Assembly: GCF_005886875.1 (NCBI RefSeq)
Contig: NZ_PNBY01000020.1
Location: 41,756-105,755 of the forward strand
Length of the DNA: 64,000 nucleotides
From: Pseudoalteromonas aurantia
Lineage (GTDB): Bacteria > Pseudomonadota > Gammaproteobacteria > Enterobacterales > Alteromonadaceae
Reading direction: 5' to 3'
The position numbers and the translations under genes were made by a program. Below, piece after piece: positions 44,832 to 55,500 of the stretch. The notes below the pieces were generated by a model, which saw only the letters and a program-made list of their open reading frames with translations, had not been told where the DNA came from and searched no databases. How positions within the stretch are numbered: the stretch's first letter is position 1; the number at the start of each line of letters is the position of its first letter.

Positions 44832-47090
44832 ATGGCTTTAATTGTGTTGCTGATTATTTTGGCGTGCATTGTGTTTATGGTGAGAGTACTGCGTTATAAA
44901 TTAATCACAATCCCCACCATGAATTATTTTAAATCGACATTACCGGCTTTGAGTCAAACCGAACAAGAAGCCATGGAAGCTGGGGACACGTGGTGGGATG
45001 CCGCGCTTTTTTCTGGTAAGCCAAATTGGCAGGAGTGGCATCAAATCGATGCACCGCTGTTAAGTGACAAAGAACAAGATTTTATTCAGACCAAATTAGC
45101 CCATTTATTATCGATACTCGATGAAGAACAAATCCAAGCGGACAAAGATTTGCCAGAGTCTGTGTGGGCGTATTTAAAAGCAGAGGGCTTTTTTGCATTT
45201 ATAATACCAGAGAAGTTTGGCGGGCTAGGTTTCAGTGCTCAAGCCAATTCAACTATTGTGGCTAAAATTGCCAGTAAGAGTTTATCTACTGCTGTGACTG
45301 TGATGGTACCTAATAGCTTAGGTCCTGCTGAATTGTTATTACATTATGGTACCGAGTCACAGCAGTCATATTGGCTGCCTAAACTCGCGTCTGGGGAAGC
45401 ATTGCCTTGTTTTGCTTTAACAGCTCTAGATGCGGGCTCCGACGCGGGGAGTATTCAAGATTTTGGTGTTGTCTGTGAGGCTGAATTTGAGGGGGAGCAG
45501 GTTCTCGGACTAAAAGTGAGCTGGGATAAGCGTTACATTACACTTGCGCCGGTTGCGACGGTGCTTGGTTTAGCATTTAAAGTGTATGACCCTGAGCACC
45601 TACTTGGTGATTGTGACAGTTTGGGGATCACCTGTGCATTGATCCCGACTAGTCAGGAAGGCGTTATCACTGGAGCCAGGCATAACCCATTAAATCAAGG
45701 TTTTATGAATGGTACGACGCAAGGTAAAGAGGTGTTTATTCCACTTGATTGGGTTATTGGTGGTAAAGGTGGAATAGGAAACGGGTGGAAAATGCTGGTC
45801 TCTTGTTTAAGTGCTGGCAGAGGCATATCTTTACCCGCCTTAAGTGCCGGTAGTGCGCATTTATGTACTCGAACAAGTAGCGCCTATGCCACAGTACGCG
45901 AGCAATTTGGATTACCGATCGCGGCTTTTGAAGGAATTCAAGCAAGTCTTGCGCGTATTACGGGGTTAACGTACAGCATAGAAGCTTGTCGTCAAGCAAC
46001 AGCACAAGCGATAGACATGAAAAAGAGCCCTGCAGTAATTACGGCAATAGCCAAATACCATTTAACCGAAATGTCGCGCATAGTAATGAATGACGCCTTA
46101 GATATTCACGCTGGCAAAGGTATTCAAAAAGGTCCCAGTAACTATTTAGCAAATAATTATATGGGGATCCCGATATCTATTACGGTTGAAGGTGCCAATA
46201 TTCTCACTCGAAACTTAATGATATTTGGTCAAGGTGCAACACGTTGTCATCCTTATATATTCAAAGAAATACAAATTATTCAAAATTTAGAAGAAGACAA
46301 AGCGATTAAGCCGTTTGATAAACTATTGATGGCGCATTTACAGCATACCAGTGTGAGTGTTTTAAAAGCGTTGTGGTTTGGTATTACACGGGCAAGATTT
46401 ATTAACGCACCTGTAAGTGGACCAACAAAGCGATATTATCAAAAGTTGACTTGGTTAAGCACATGTTTATCTGTGAGCTCTGATCTAGCGATGTTGCGAC
46501 TGGGAGGGTCTTTAAAACGACGAGAAATGCTTTCAGCTCGACTCGGTGATGTTTTAAGTCATTTGTATTTAGCTTCGTGTGTTCTTAAAAAGTATGAACA
46601 TGATGGTCGACAGCAAGGTGACTTACCATCGGTCTGTTATGCTACAGAGCATAGCCTGGCTCAAGGTTTTAGGGCGTTAGATGAATTCTTTGATAATTTT
46701 ACACACCCTGTGTTGGCATTTTTACTGAAAAGTTGGATGCATGTTACAGGTCATGGTTGTAAAGTACCTTCTGATACTTTAGTTCGTAAAGTCTGTCACG
46801 TTTTAGCACACAGCGATGCTGCTAGGGAACGTGTAAGCCATTTATGCAGTGTTGGTGAACAGGGTGCTGTGTATACTATGGAGCGGGCTTATCAGTTGGC
46901 AAAAGAAACCGCAAAAGAACGAGTTGAATTTAAAGCGTGGCTTAAAAACCGAACCGATATGCTGTCATTGTCGTATAGCGAAAAAATTGCATTCGCTGTG
47001 AGTGATAAAGCAATAACTGAACATCAAGGGAAATCACTTTTAGACGCCGAAAACTGGAGAGTCAAAGCGATTTCCGTCGATGTTTTTTAA
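44832..47090 (+). CDS. fadE: Acyl-CoA dehydrogenase FadE
   Basis: 752-residue acyl-CoA dehydrogenase, first step of aerobic fatty-acid beta-oxidation. One N-terminal membrane helix (MALIVLLIILACIVFMVRVL), then the three-part dehydrogenase fold with PNSLGPAELLLHYG, FALTALDAGSDAGS, KRYITLAPVATVLGLAFK and TVEGANILTRNLMIFGQGA. The C-terminal extension (ATKRYY-like GPTKRYYQKLTWLS, then LGGSLKRREMLSARLGD) marks the FadE branch. From memory E. coli FadE is slightly longer (814) and similar throughout. The gene is single, preceded by AGGAGG. A FadR/PsrA site was looked for upstream but not identified. Confidence 0.94.
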   Translation: MALIVLLIILACIVFMVRVLRYKLITIPTMNYFKSTLPALSQTEQEAMEAGDTWWDAALFSGKPNWQEWHQIDAPLLSDKEQDFIQTKLAHLLSILDEEQIQADKDLPESVWAYLKAEGFFAFIIPEKFGGLGFSAQANSTIVAKIASKSLSTAVTVMVPNSLGPAELLLHYGTESQQSYWLPKLASGEALPCFALTALDAGSDAGSIQDFGVVCEAEFEGEQVLGLKVSWDKRYITLAPVATVLGLAFKVYDPEHLLGDCDSLGITCALIPTSQEGVITGARHNPLNQGFMNGTTQGKEVFIPLDWVIGGKGGIGNGWKMLVSCLSAGRGISLPALSAGSAHLCTRTSSAYATVREQFGLPIAAFEGIQASLARITGLTYSIEACRQATAQAIDMKKSPAVITAIAKYHLTEMSRIVMNDALDIHAGKGIQKGPSNYLANNYMGIPISITVEGANILTRNLMIFGQGATRCHPYIFKEIQIIQNLEEDKAIKPFDKLLMAHLQHTSVSVLKALWFGITRARFINAPVSGPTKRYYQKLTWLSTCLSVSSDLAMLRLGGSLKRREMLSARLGDVLSHLYLASCVLKKYEHDGRQQGDLPSVCYATEHSLAQGFRALDEFFDNFTHPVLAFLLKSWMHVTGHGCKVPSDTLVRKVCHVLAHSDAARERVSHLCSVGEQGAVYTMERAYQLAKETAKERVEFKAWLKNRTDMLSLSYSEKIAFAVSDKAITEHQGKSLLDAENWRVKAISVDVF

Positions 47091-47104
47091 GCAAGTCGCC
47101 ATGA

Positions 47105-47542
47105 CTAACGGGCAAATGGATCCGGGTTAATTTTATCAACGTACCATTTTCCTTTTTTGCGCAGTAATTGTACGCTGCGCATATCATCGACTTGCTCACC
47201 TCTGAGCATACCCGTAAATACCATATTAATTTTTGCTGAATCACCATATTGTTCACGCAAACTTTGATTAGTCATATCAAGCTCAATGGTCACTTGATCA
47301 AATTGCATGTTTACTAGGTTACGGGTGAACTGCTTAGCTGTGCCATAAGAACGCATAACGCGAGCCAGTCGAGGAGTTGCGTGTTTCGCAGCTATCTCTA
47401 AGTTATCTTGATTGTATAAAGAATCAAAATAGGCTGTAGCAGTGTAACCAGGGGTAGTTGACTCACCAGTCCCTTTATTGTCTTTACCGCACCCTGATAT
47501 AAGTAGCGTAAAACACGCAAGAATTACTGTTAAATACTTCAT
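47105..47542 (-). CDS. Small lipoprotein of unknown function
   Basis: 145-residue exported lipoprotein with the lipobox ISGC (Cys18, in FTLLISGCGKDNKG). The mature part begins TTPGYTATAYFDSLYN and looks like a small alpha+beta fold of the DUF4878/NTF2-like type (YFDSLYNQDNLEIAAKHATP ... GKWYVDKINPDPF). No catalytic motif is seen. It converges on fadE with about 14 bp between the stops. The family assignment is uncertain. Confidence 0.8.
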   Translation of the reverse strand: MKYLTVILACFTLLISGCGKDNKGTGESTTPGYTATAYFDSLYNQDNLEIAAKHATPRLARVMRSYGTAKQFTRNLVNMQFDQVTIELDMTNQSLREQYGDSAKINMVFTGMLRGEQVDDMRSVQLLRKKGKWYVDKINPDPFAR

Positions 47543-47734
47543 AATGCAATCTAGTTTAAAAAAAGTAACAGTAAGTTTGTAGTCTAAATGTAGATATGTA
47601 AAGTGCTATACGACACTTTGGTAAATAAACACTCTATTACTCATTATTTATCATTAGAAAACTTCATTTCTATATAATATACAGCAGGTTGAGTAATAAT
47701 ATGTATAGCCTGAGTTACTTACAGGCTTGGTAGT

Positions 47735-47761
47735 AAAAAAGCTCGGTATAGCGTACCGAGC
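47735..47761 (-). terminator. Rho-independent terminator of the RND efflux operon
   Basis: GCTCGGTA / TACCGAGC 8-bp stem (47741-47748 with 47754-47761), 5-nt loop, followed on the minus strand by six U (complement of 47735-47740). Confidence 0.9.
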
Positions 47762-47786
47762 TTTAATGGTTGGGAGTGATGAGAGA

Positions 47787-50700
47787 TTACTCTGTAACCG
47801 TGTTATGTAATTTATCTTCACTTTTGTGAAACCATTTACGTTTTAGCGCTTTTATATCTTCTAGCACGACGTATTGGCACGGGATTAATATGAGCGTTAT
47901 GACCGTGGCAAATAAAACGCCGAATGCCAAAGACACCGCCATTGGGATCACAATTTGTGCCTGCAAGCTGGTTTCAGTAATAATTGGCACTAAGCCAATA
48001 AACGTAGTCAAAGAAGTCAGCAAAATAGCTCTAAAGCGTTTGCAGCCAGCTTCAACCACTGCTTGTTTAATCGTTACCCCTTGTTCACGCGCTTTATTCA
48101 CAAAGTCAACCATGACCAATGAATCATTCACAACGACACCTGCCACAGCGATAATGCCAAAAAAGGATAAGCTACTCATGGTCATTCCCATTACCACGTG
48201 ACCAAACACGGCACCAACAACCCCGAACGGGATCACGGACATGATTAACAGTGGCTGTGAGTATGATCTAAGTGGGATAGCCAGCAGTGCAAAAATAATC
48301 ATCATTGACAGCGCAAAATCACGAACTTGTTCAGCAACACTGTCCATTTCTTCTTGAATTCGACCGGCGACATTACTTTGAATTCCCGGGTAGTTCACCA
48401 GTAATGAGGGCAAGTATTCATCCCTTATTTCTGTTGCAATTTCGAAAGGTTCAGCTTGATCAGTATCAACTGACGCCCATACATTAACAGTACGTTTAGA
48501 GTTTTCCCGGCGTATGCGGTTTACACCGTCAACTAGTTTAATGTTAGCAACTTCGGCCAATGGCACTTCAGCGCCTGCTGGAGAAATAATTCGTACATCT
48601 TGAATATCGCTAATAGAGTTTCTAGACTCTTTCGGATAGCGGATCATGACTTTTATTTCTTCGCCGTCACGTAGAATACGCTGTGCTTCTAATCCGTAGT
48701 AACTAAAGTTAACTTGAGAGGCCACGTCCGCAAGAGTTAACCCCATACTATAGGCAAGCGGTTTAAGCTCTAGCTGCACTTCATCGGTTGCACTTTGCAT
48801 TGAATCATTCACATCACCGACGCCTTTAATCGTATTAAGCTTAGCTTTGAGTTTTTCTGCGACTTCTTTAAGTAGCACTTTATCTTTGCCTTCAAGTCTA
48901 AAGCTAATATCACCATCATCGCGTCCGCCACTCGAGATACTATCGCGAATATTTAGCGTTTTTACACCAGGCAACTGGGGCATTTGCTCTCGCCACATGG
49001 CGCTTAGTTCAAAAGTGTCAATAGGGCGTTTATCAGGTTCTACTAATATCGCCATAATTTGAGCATTTGTGCGGCCGCGTAAGCTGACCGAGAGATCTCG
49101 GATCATACTTTGCCCGTATTGTTCTTGAATTTGCTTATCAACATTTAAAATTAATGTTTCAATTTTTTGTGCGCTCTGAAGTGTCGCGCTTTCTGATGAT
49201 GATAAGTTCATTTCTATGGTTATTTCTGGGAAGTCATGAGGTATTTTTGGGTTAGCGACAAATTTAATAAACCCACCGGCAAACAATGCTGCGCTCACAA
49301 TTAAAATAGTCAGAAAGCCAACAATTACAGTGTATCTATAATGTATACAACGTTCAATGAAGGGGCGATATAGGTGCTCAATAAGGTTTTTAAGCCCGCC
49401 ATCTAACAGGGCTCTTAAGCGGTGCAATGGGTTCTTTGGATTACTTGGTTTATCTTTCATTGCTGCAAGGTGGGCAGGTAAAATGAGCTTAGACTCAATA
49501 AGCGAAAAAATTAAACATAGAATTATAACGCCGCCAATGGCTTTTGAAAACGCAGCTGCAGGGCCTGTTGCTAAGGTTTGAGGTAAGAACGCAGCTACTG
49601 TGGTAAGTACGCCAAATGTAGCTGGAATAGCAACCCGTTTTACACCTCTGACTACGTTATCTAGGCTATGTCCGTGTTCTTCTATTTCAGAATGCACAGA
49701 TTCACCAACAACAATGGCATCATCAACAACAATACCTAACACCAGAATAAAAGCGAACAGTGAAGCGAGGTTTATAGTAACGTCAAGCCCACCCATTGGC
49801 ATAAATAAAAAAGCACCAAGGAACGAGACCGGTAAGCCCATCATTACCCAAAATGCTAATCGGACGCGTAAAAATAGTGCCAACATCAGCATGACCAATA
49901 AGCCCCCCCAAATCATGTTTTCTACCATCATGTTTAGGCGACCATCAAGGTAATAGGTTAAATCAATAAAGGGCTCTAATTCGGTGTCACTTGGTAGAGT
50001 TTTTTGACGTTGAGCTAAGTAATTTTTAATTATGTCAGCAACTTGCGAGATATCTTGGTCTTTAGAGGCACTGACTTGGAAGATGAGTGAGTTTTTACCA
50101 TTATACTTAGAGTATTGTAGCCCTTCTTCAAAGCCATCATTGACGGTTGCTATATCACCTAACTTAACTTGCGCGCCATCGGACAACGTAAGTAATGGCA
50201 GGTTTTCGAATTCATTACCTCGGTATGCTTGATTCTCAACTCGCATTGAAATATAGCCATTATCAGAGCGTATTTGGCCAGCAGACATATTGGCTGAAAA
50301 TGCTGATACTGCATTTGCTATATCTCGGAAACTTAACCCAAATTCACGTAACTTATCTGGACTCACTTCGATGCCTATTTCATAGTTTAATCCGCCATTA
50401 AACTCAACAAGGTTTACCCCTGGTAGTGCTAACATTTCATCATGCAACGTATTACCCAATTCTTTAAGCTCACCGGCGGGTAAATTGCTACTCAGAGCGA
50501 GCCACATAACTTCTTGGGTAAATTTATCATATCGAATGACAGGTCGTTCCATCCCAACTGGGAAGCTGGAAATAGAGTCGACTTGCATTTTAACTTCATC
50601 TAATACTTCTTGCGGGTTGTACTTTTCTTCCACTTCAATCCAAGTTTGTGACATACCGCGGTTTGAGTATGTTATTAGGCGCTTGATCCCTTCCAGACCC

Positions 50701-50933
50701 TCCATCGCCTCTTCAACTTTTATGGTAATGCCTTCTTCAACTTCTTGAGGGGCGGCGCCTGGATAGATAGCTTGAACACTGAGCCAATTGTTTTCAAATT
50801 GTGGGAACATTTGCTTTCGGATTGAAAACGCCGTTAATATCCCCCCAACGAGTATGAATATCATGAGTAAATTGGCTGCAACCGGGTTACGAGCAAACCA
50901 AGCGATAATGCCTTTTTCAGATGGTATAGTCAT
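47787..50933 (-). CDS. RND family efflux permease (AcrB-like)
   Basis: 1048-residue inner-membrane proton antiporter of the RND superfamily, in tandem-duplicated form with 12 membrane helices and two large periplasmic loops. It begins GIIAWFARNPVAANLLMIFI. The proton-relay region of helix 4 is LGIVVDDAIVVGESV (the acidic pair DD is present). The second half begins after about residue 520. It has the architecture of the 'no-frills' marine RND pumps (VexF/HAE1-like); the substrate is not assigned. Its start is 6 bp after the adaptor gene stop. No outer-membrane TolC-like gene follows in the window. Confidence 0.93.
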   Translation of the reverse strand: MTIPSEKGIIAWFARNPVAANLLMIFILVGGILTAFSIRKQMFPQFENNWLSVQAIYPGAAPQEVEEGITIKVEEAMEGLEGIKRLITYSNRGMSQTWIEVEEKYNPQEVLDEVKMQVDSISSFPVGMERPVIRYDKFTQEVMWLALSSNLPAGELKELGNTLHDEMLALPGVNLVEFNGGLNYEIGIEVSPDKLREFGLSFRDIANAVSAFSANMSAGQIRSDNGYISMRVENQAYRGNEFENLPLLTLSDGAQVKLGDIATVNDGFEEGLQYSKYNGKNSLIFQVSASKDQDISQVADIIKNYLAQRQKTLPSDTELEPFIDLTYYLDGRLNMMVENMIWGGLLVMLMLALFLRVRLAFWVMMGLPVSFLGAFLFMPMGGLDVTINLASLFAFILVLGIVVDDAIVVGESVHSEIEEHGHSLDNVVRGVKRVAIPATFGVLTTVAAFLPQTLATGPAAAFSKAIGGVIILCLIFSLIESKLILPAHLAAMKDKPSNPKNPLHRLRALLDGGLKNLIEHLYRPFIERCIHYRYTVIVGFLTILIVSAALFAGGFIKFVANPKIPHDFPEITIEMNLSSSESATLQSAQKIETLILNVDKQIQEQYGQSMIRDLSVSLRGRTNAQIMAILVEPDKRPIDTFELSAMWREQMPQLPGVKTLNIRDSISSGGRDDGDISFRLEGKDKVLLKEVAEKLKAKLNTIKGVGDVNDSMQSATDEVQLELKPLAYSMGLTLADVASQVNFSYYGLEAQRILRDGEEIKVMIRYPKESRNSISDIQDVRIISPAGAEVPLAEVANIKLVDGVNRIRRENSKRTVNVWASVDTDQAEPFEIATEIRDEYLPSLLVNYPGIQSNVAGRIQEEMDSVAEQVRDFALSMMIIFALLAIPLRSYSQPLLIMSVIPFGVVGAVFGHVVMGMTMSSLSFFGIIAVAGVVVNDSLVMVDFVNKAREQGVTIKQAVVEAGCKRFRAILLTSLTTFIGLVPIITETSLQAQIVIPMAVSLAFGVLFATVITLILIPCQYVVLEDIKALKRKWFHKSEDKLHNTVTE

Positions 50934-50939
50934 AACGGT

Positions 50940-52115
50940 TTACTCCTTTTTTAATGCGAGCTGTGTTTCAGGGGATTTGAGTAAGGTGTTTTCTATGCGA
51001 ACAGTCATACCGTCAGAGGGATACTCTAATGCTGATGTAATGATACGGTTTCCATCATTGAGTCCTTGATCTGCAATAATAAAACCATTTGCTTCACGTA
51101 CAATATTGAGAGGTTTAAAAGCGAGGGTAGAGTCCTCTTGCAGCGTGGCAATTTTTCCATCGTTAACTAAATGCCTAGGTACTGCGACAGCTGATTGTAG
51201 CAACTGACCTTCGATTTTTGCATTTAAATAAGTACCAAAGCGCAGTGGTTTTTCTGTCAATCCATAAGGTACATCTACTTGTGCAACTAGGTAGGTCATG
51301 CGACTGCGTTCATCAATCACGCCTTCGCTACGAACTACTTTTCCGTTCCATGTTACTGACTTACCTGCAAAATTTGCAGTTAATTTAACAGGAGCATCAA
51401 TGCCATTATTGACCAAGTATTGTAAATCTTTATCAGCAACAGGTAAGCGTATTTCGGCGAGCGATGTTGCGTTCAGTACACCAAATTGATTCCCTGGGCT
51501 GACAACACTTCCTAAACTTATTTCACGACTTTCAATGATGGCGTCATAAGGTGCTTTTATATAAGTCCGTTCTAGGTTTCGTTTAGCACGTTTTTCACTT
51601 GCTTGTGCAGCTCTGTAGTGTGCAAGTTTTTCAGCAAGTTGTGGTTTTCTTAAATAGAGTTCTGATGGGATGGTTTCATGGGTATTATTTTTAATTCGTT
51701 GCCATTCAGCTTTAGCTACATGCGCTTGTGCTTGTTCAATTTCTAAGGCTGAACTTGCTTGAGCCAGATTTGCTTGTGCTTCGATTAAAGCTGCTTCGTA
51801 GTCACTTGGGTCAATCCTCGCAAGTATTTCGCCCGTTTTTACAAAGCCACCTCGAACGAAGCGTTCCGATATATTAATAATCTGGCCGCTTACTTGCGCT
51901 ACTAAGTTAGTGGTGTATTTAGGTTTGACGATGCCATATGAATCAACAGACAATTGCATTGGTGCAACTGTAACTGCTTGAACTTCTACTAATGGATGTA
52001 TCACCTTTTCTGCTTTTTCTTCTGGCGGTTTCTTCATTGTGGAAAATGCTGCAGACATACCAACTCCTGCAATGAGCACCGCGATGGGTAATATTATCTG
52101 TTTTTTACTAGCCAC
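50940..52115 (-). CDS. RND efflux periplasmic adaptor (membrane fusion protein)
   Basis: 391-residue adaptor linking the RND pump to an outer-membrane channel. N-terminal anchor helix (IILPIAVLIAGVGMSAAFS), a biotinyl-lipoyl barrel-sandwich (VAQVSGQIINISERFVRGGF, then VKTGEILARIDPSDYEAAL), a helical hairpin (about 95-160) and a beta-barrel domain (IKAPYDAIIESREISLGSVV). First gene of a two-gene operon. No regulator gene is adjacent, so its control cannot be inferred. Confidence 0.92.
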   Translation of the reverse strand: MASKKQIILPIAVLIAGVGMSAAFSTMKKPPEEKAEKVIHPLVEVQAVTVAPMQLSVDSYGIVKPKYTTNLVAQVSGQIINISERFVRGGFVKTGEILARIDPSDYEAALIEAQANLAQASSALEIEQAQAHVAKAEWQRIKNNTHETIPSELYLRKPQLAEKLAHYRAAQASEKRAKRNLERTYIKAPYDAIIESREISLGSVVSPGNQFGVLNATSLAEIRLPVADKDLQYLVNNGIDAPVKLTANFAGKSVTWNGKVVRSEGVIDERSRMTYLVAQVDVPYGLTEKPLRFGTYLNAKIEGQLLQSAVAVPRHLVNDGKIATLQEDSTLAFKPLNIVREANGFIIADQGLNDGNRIITSALEYPSDGMTVRIENTLLKSPETQLALKKE

Positions 52116-52522
52116 GTTATAGTCCTTCCTACTATTGAAACATGTGATACTAAATGACGGTTAGTATCGATATTTATAAGGATACGACAATAGATGTGTC
52201 AGGGTGTTTAAATGTATCGGTAAGTTGTAACAAAGCATTGCGATTGAAAGAACATATTTAATCTCAGCTCTGGATAAGCGAATTTGCCCAATAAAGCTTT
52301 TTTACTCACTCTCGGCGTTGCTTTCATTTGTAATAGCACGCGCTTCTGTATAGAAGCGCCTTGATATTGAAAAAATATCATTATTGGATTTTACGTATGT
52401 TTGTTTTCAAAAAACTTTTTATTCCACAACCCTTATTCAAACCTGAGGTTATTTACATATAATGGATACACCCGTTAAGGCTCTTTGTATGGGGAGCTGT
52501 TTAATGATATGGCTCCTTTAAT
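52116..52522. other. Gene-free spacer with a hairpin at 52340-52359
   Basis: 407 bp between the RND adaptor (start at 52115) and the end of the hybrid kinase gene. It holds a perfect 8-bp inverted repeat GCGCTTCT / AGAAGCGC (52340-52347 with 52352-52359), probably a terminator for the kinase transcript or an operator. The adaptor promoter must be here, but I could not pick one. Confidence 0.5.
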
Positions 52523-55500
52523 TCATGGGAGATGTACCTTTGTGATCCATGATTGTAATTTATTCAGCACCTTTTCAGTGTCAATGGGTTTGGTTATATA
52601 GTCGTTCATACCCGCGTCGAGACATTTTTGTTTATCCCCCTGCATAGCGTTTGCGGTCATGGCGATAATCGGTATCGATTGATTTTTAATGCCAGCATTA
52701 CCTTGCCTAATATTCTTGGTTGCTTCATATCCATCCATTTCTGGCATTTGGCAGTCCATTAGTATTATGCTGAAAAGGGTATTTCTCTGTTCAGATTCTT
52801 TCAATTTAATGAGAGCTTCTGCACCATTTTCTGCCACTACAGCATTTATACCGATTTTACCAAGTAGTTTTAGGGCAACGAGTTGATTGATTCTGTTGTC
52901 TTCAACAAGCAGTACTTGTGCATGTTCAGTCCAAGCGTTATCAGTTTCCACGGGGTCATTTTTGTCGTAAGGGGATTTGCCATTGTCTAAAAATGCTTGA
53001 ACATCGGGATGAGCTGTTGATAAAGCCTCTAAGAGGTCTTGCTTTGTTGCTGGTTTCGGAAAAATTGCATCAATCTCTCCGTCACTCGTATTTTCAAGAT
53101 CATATTGTTCTCCTAACGGGCTCATCATGATCAACTTAAATTTAGGATTAGCAATACCCGCTTTAAGCCGTCGGGAGAATGATAAACCATCCATGTCTGG
53201 GAGTACTTTATTAAAAATAATAAGATCGATTGTGTTTGTGGGTAATTTAGTTGCGTCGCCAAAATGTTTTATTGCTTCATTTGCATTTTTAGCGACTTCG
53301 ACAGAAACCCCCCAACTTTCAAATTGTCGCTGTAATGCTTCTCGGCTTGATTTATTCCCATCAACTATTGCGACGGTTAAGTTGAGCGGGCCAAATGTAG
53401 GCTGTGTATTGGGAAGCTGTGAGTTTGCATTTAGCAAGCACGTTATTTCAAAGCAACTACCTTTGCCTATCGCACTTGAAACAGAGATATCCCCCCCGAG
53501 TAATTGGCACAAGCGCCTAGTAATACTCAACCCAAGACCAGTACCACCATATTTTCTGGTGGTTGATGCATCGACTTGACTGAAAGAGTCAAATAAAGCA
53601 CTAATTTTTGACTGTTCTATACCAATACCGGTATCTGTAATTTGGCACGTCAACGTCGTGTTATTGCTAATATCGACACCGGAAAGGTTAGCTGTCACGA
53701 CAATCTCTCCGTGTTCGGTAAATTTTATTGCATTACTTATAATATTTGTCAAAATTTGCCTGATCCGGCTAGGATCTGATTTGACATGAGGGTGGTGGAT
53801 ACCCGCTAAATCTAAAATAACTTCAACGCCTTTTTGTTGGGCAGCTAATGTCATTGATTCTGATAACTGTTCAATTAACTCTGTTAAATTAAAGTCTATG
53901 TACTCGAGCTCTAGTTTATCAGCTTCGATTTTAGAAAAATCTAAAATGTCATTAATGAGCGTTAATAATGACTGAGCACTGGTACTGGCAATATTGACTG
54001 AGTGGTGTTGTTCAGAATTAAGGTTACTATTTTTTAGTAGATCGAGCATACCAATTACGCCATTCATAGGAGTTCTAATTTCATGACTCATATTGGCTAA
54101 AAATTCTGATTTTAATTGTGTGGCGGCCTCTGCTTTTTTTAATGCATCTGCTAAGTCATTCGCTTGCGTTTCAAGTGAGGCTGTTTTTTCTGATACTTGC
54201 TCTTCTAACTTTAATACAAATTGTTTTTGCCTAATAATTTCTGACTTTTGTAACCTCGTTCTCAGGTAAATAGCAGTTATTATAATAAGCGTAGTTAAAA
54301 AAGCATATAAGCTATATGCCCACCACGTTTGCCATGGAGGCGGTGACACATGTAAATTAATCGACAGTTGGTTTTCACTCCATTTACCGTCACTGTTTGT
54401 TGCTTTGACTTGGAACTGATACGACCCCCCATCTAGGTTGGTAAATGAGGCTGTGTTTCTGTTGCCAATTTCAATCCAGTTATCATCGTATCCAACGAGC
54501 TTGTATGCATATTGATTCTTATTTGGGGAAATAAAATCTAGAGCAGAAAACTCAAACGAGAAGATATAATCCAGATAAGACAAATGAATATCTGTAACAT
54601 AAGAGTGGGGCAGGGCAAGTTTCATCGGCTGACCCATGGTATTAAAGCCTGTCAATATGAGGTTTGGGTCAACTAGGTTAGTTTTTAATGGCTCTGTACT
54701 AAAGTATTCAATGCCGCGTTGACTGCTGGTAAATAGCGTGCTGTTATTGCCTTTTACTAGGCTGTTTGGATAGTAGTTTAAGCCAAGTAAACCATTTTGA
54801 CTGTCGAAGTTGTTAACTTTACCTGTTGATGGGTTGAACTTGGAGATCCCTTTATTGGTCGTTAACCACAAATTTCCTTCTTGATCATCGGCGATGGCTC
54901 TTATCAATGTTGTTGGGAGACCGTGATCTGTACTGTAGTGTTTAAAACTTTGATGTTCAGGCAAGTATAAATTAAGGCCTTTTTGTGTCGCAATCCATAT
55001 ATTGCCATCACGAGATTGCTTTATATCTTGTACAATACTGCCGAGTATACTGCCAGGTTTGTATTTATCTGGTTTAAACGATAAAAACCGTTGGCTTGCG
55101 TCTACCCATAAATTAACACCTTCACCCGTACCGACCCACATATTTTGCTGATTGTCTGTATATAGCACTAACACTTCAGGGTGCGAGAGACCATATGTCG
55201 AGTCTAAATGTTGAAACGTTTGTTCAGTAGTATCATATATATAAATACCATTTTTATAAGTGCCTATCCAAAGGTTGCCATGTCTATCAATACTGAGTGC
55301 TCTTATTTCTCTAAATTCATGATAGTGAGGGCCTGTTTTTGGGTAAGTTAATAACTCTGCTTGTTGAGTGTGTAAATTAAACTTAGCGATACCTTCATCT
55401 TGGGCTACCCACAATATATTTTTTTTGCTTAGATGAAGTACTGGACGCTCTAACAAACGGTTTTGATCAAACCCATTTACCTCATTAAACATCGACGATG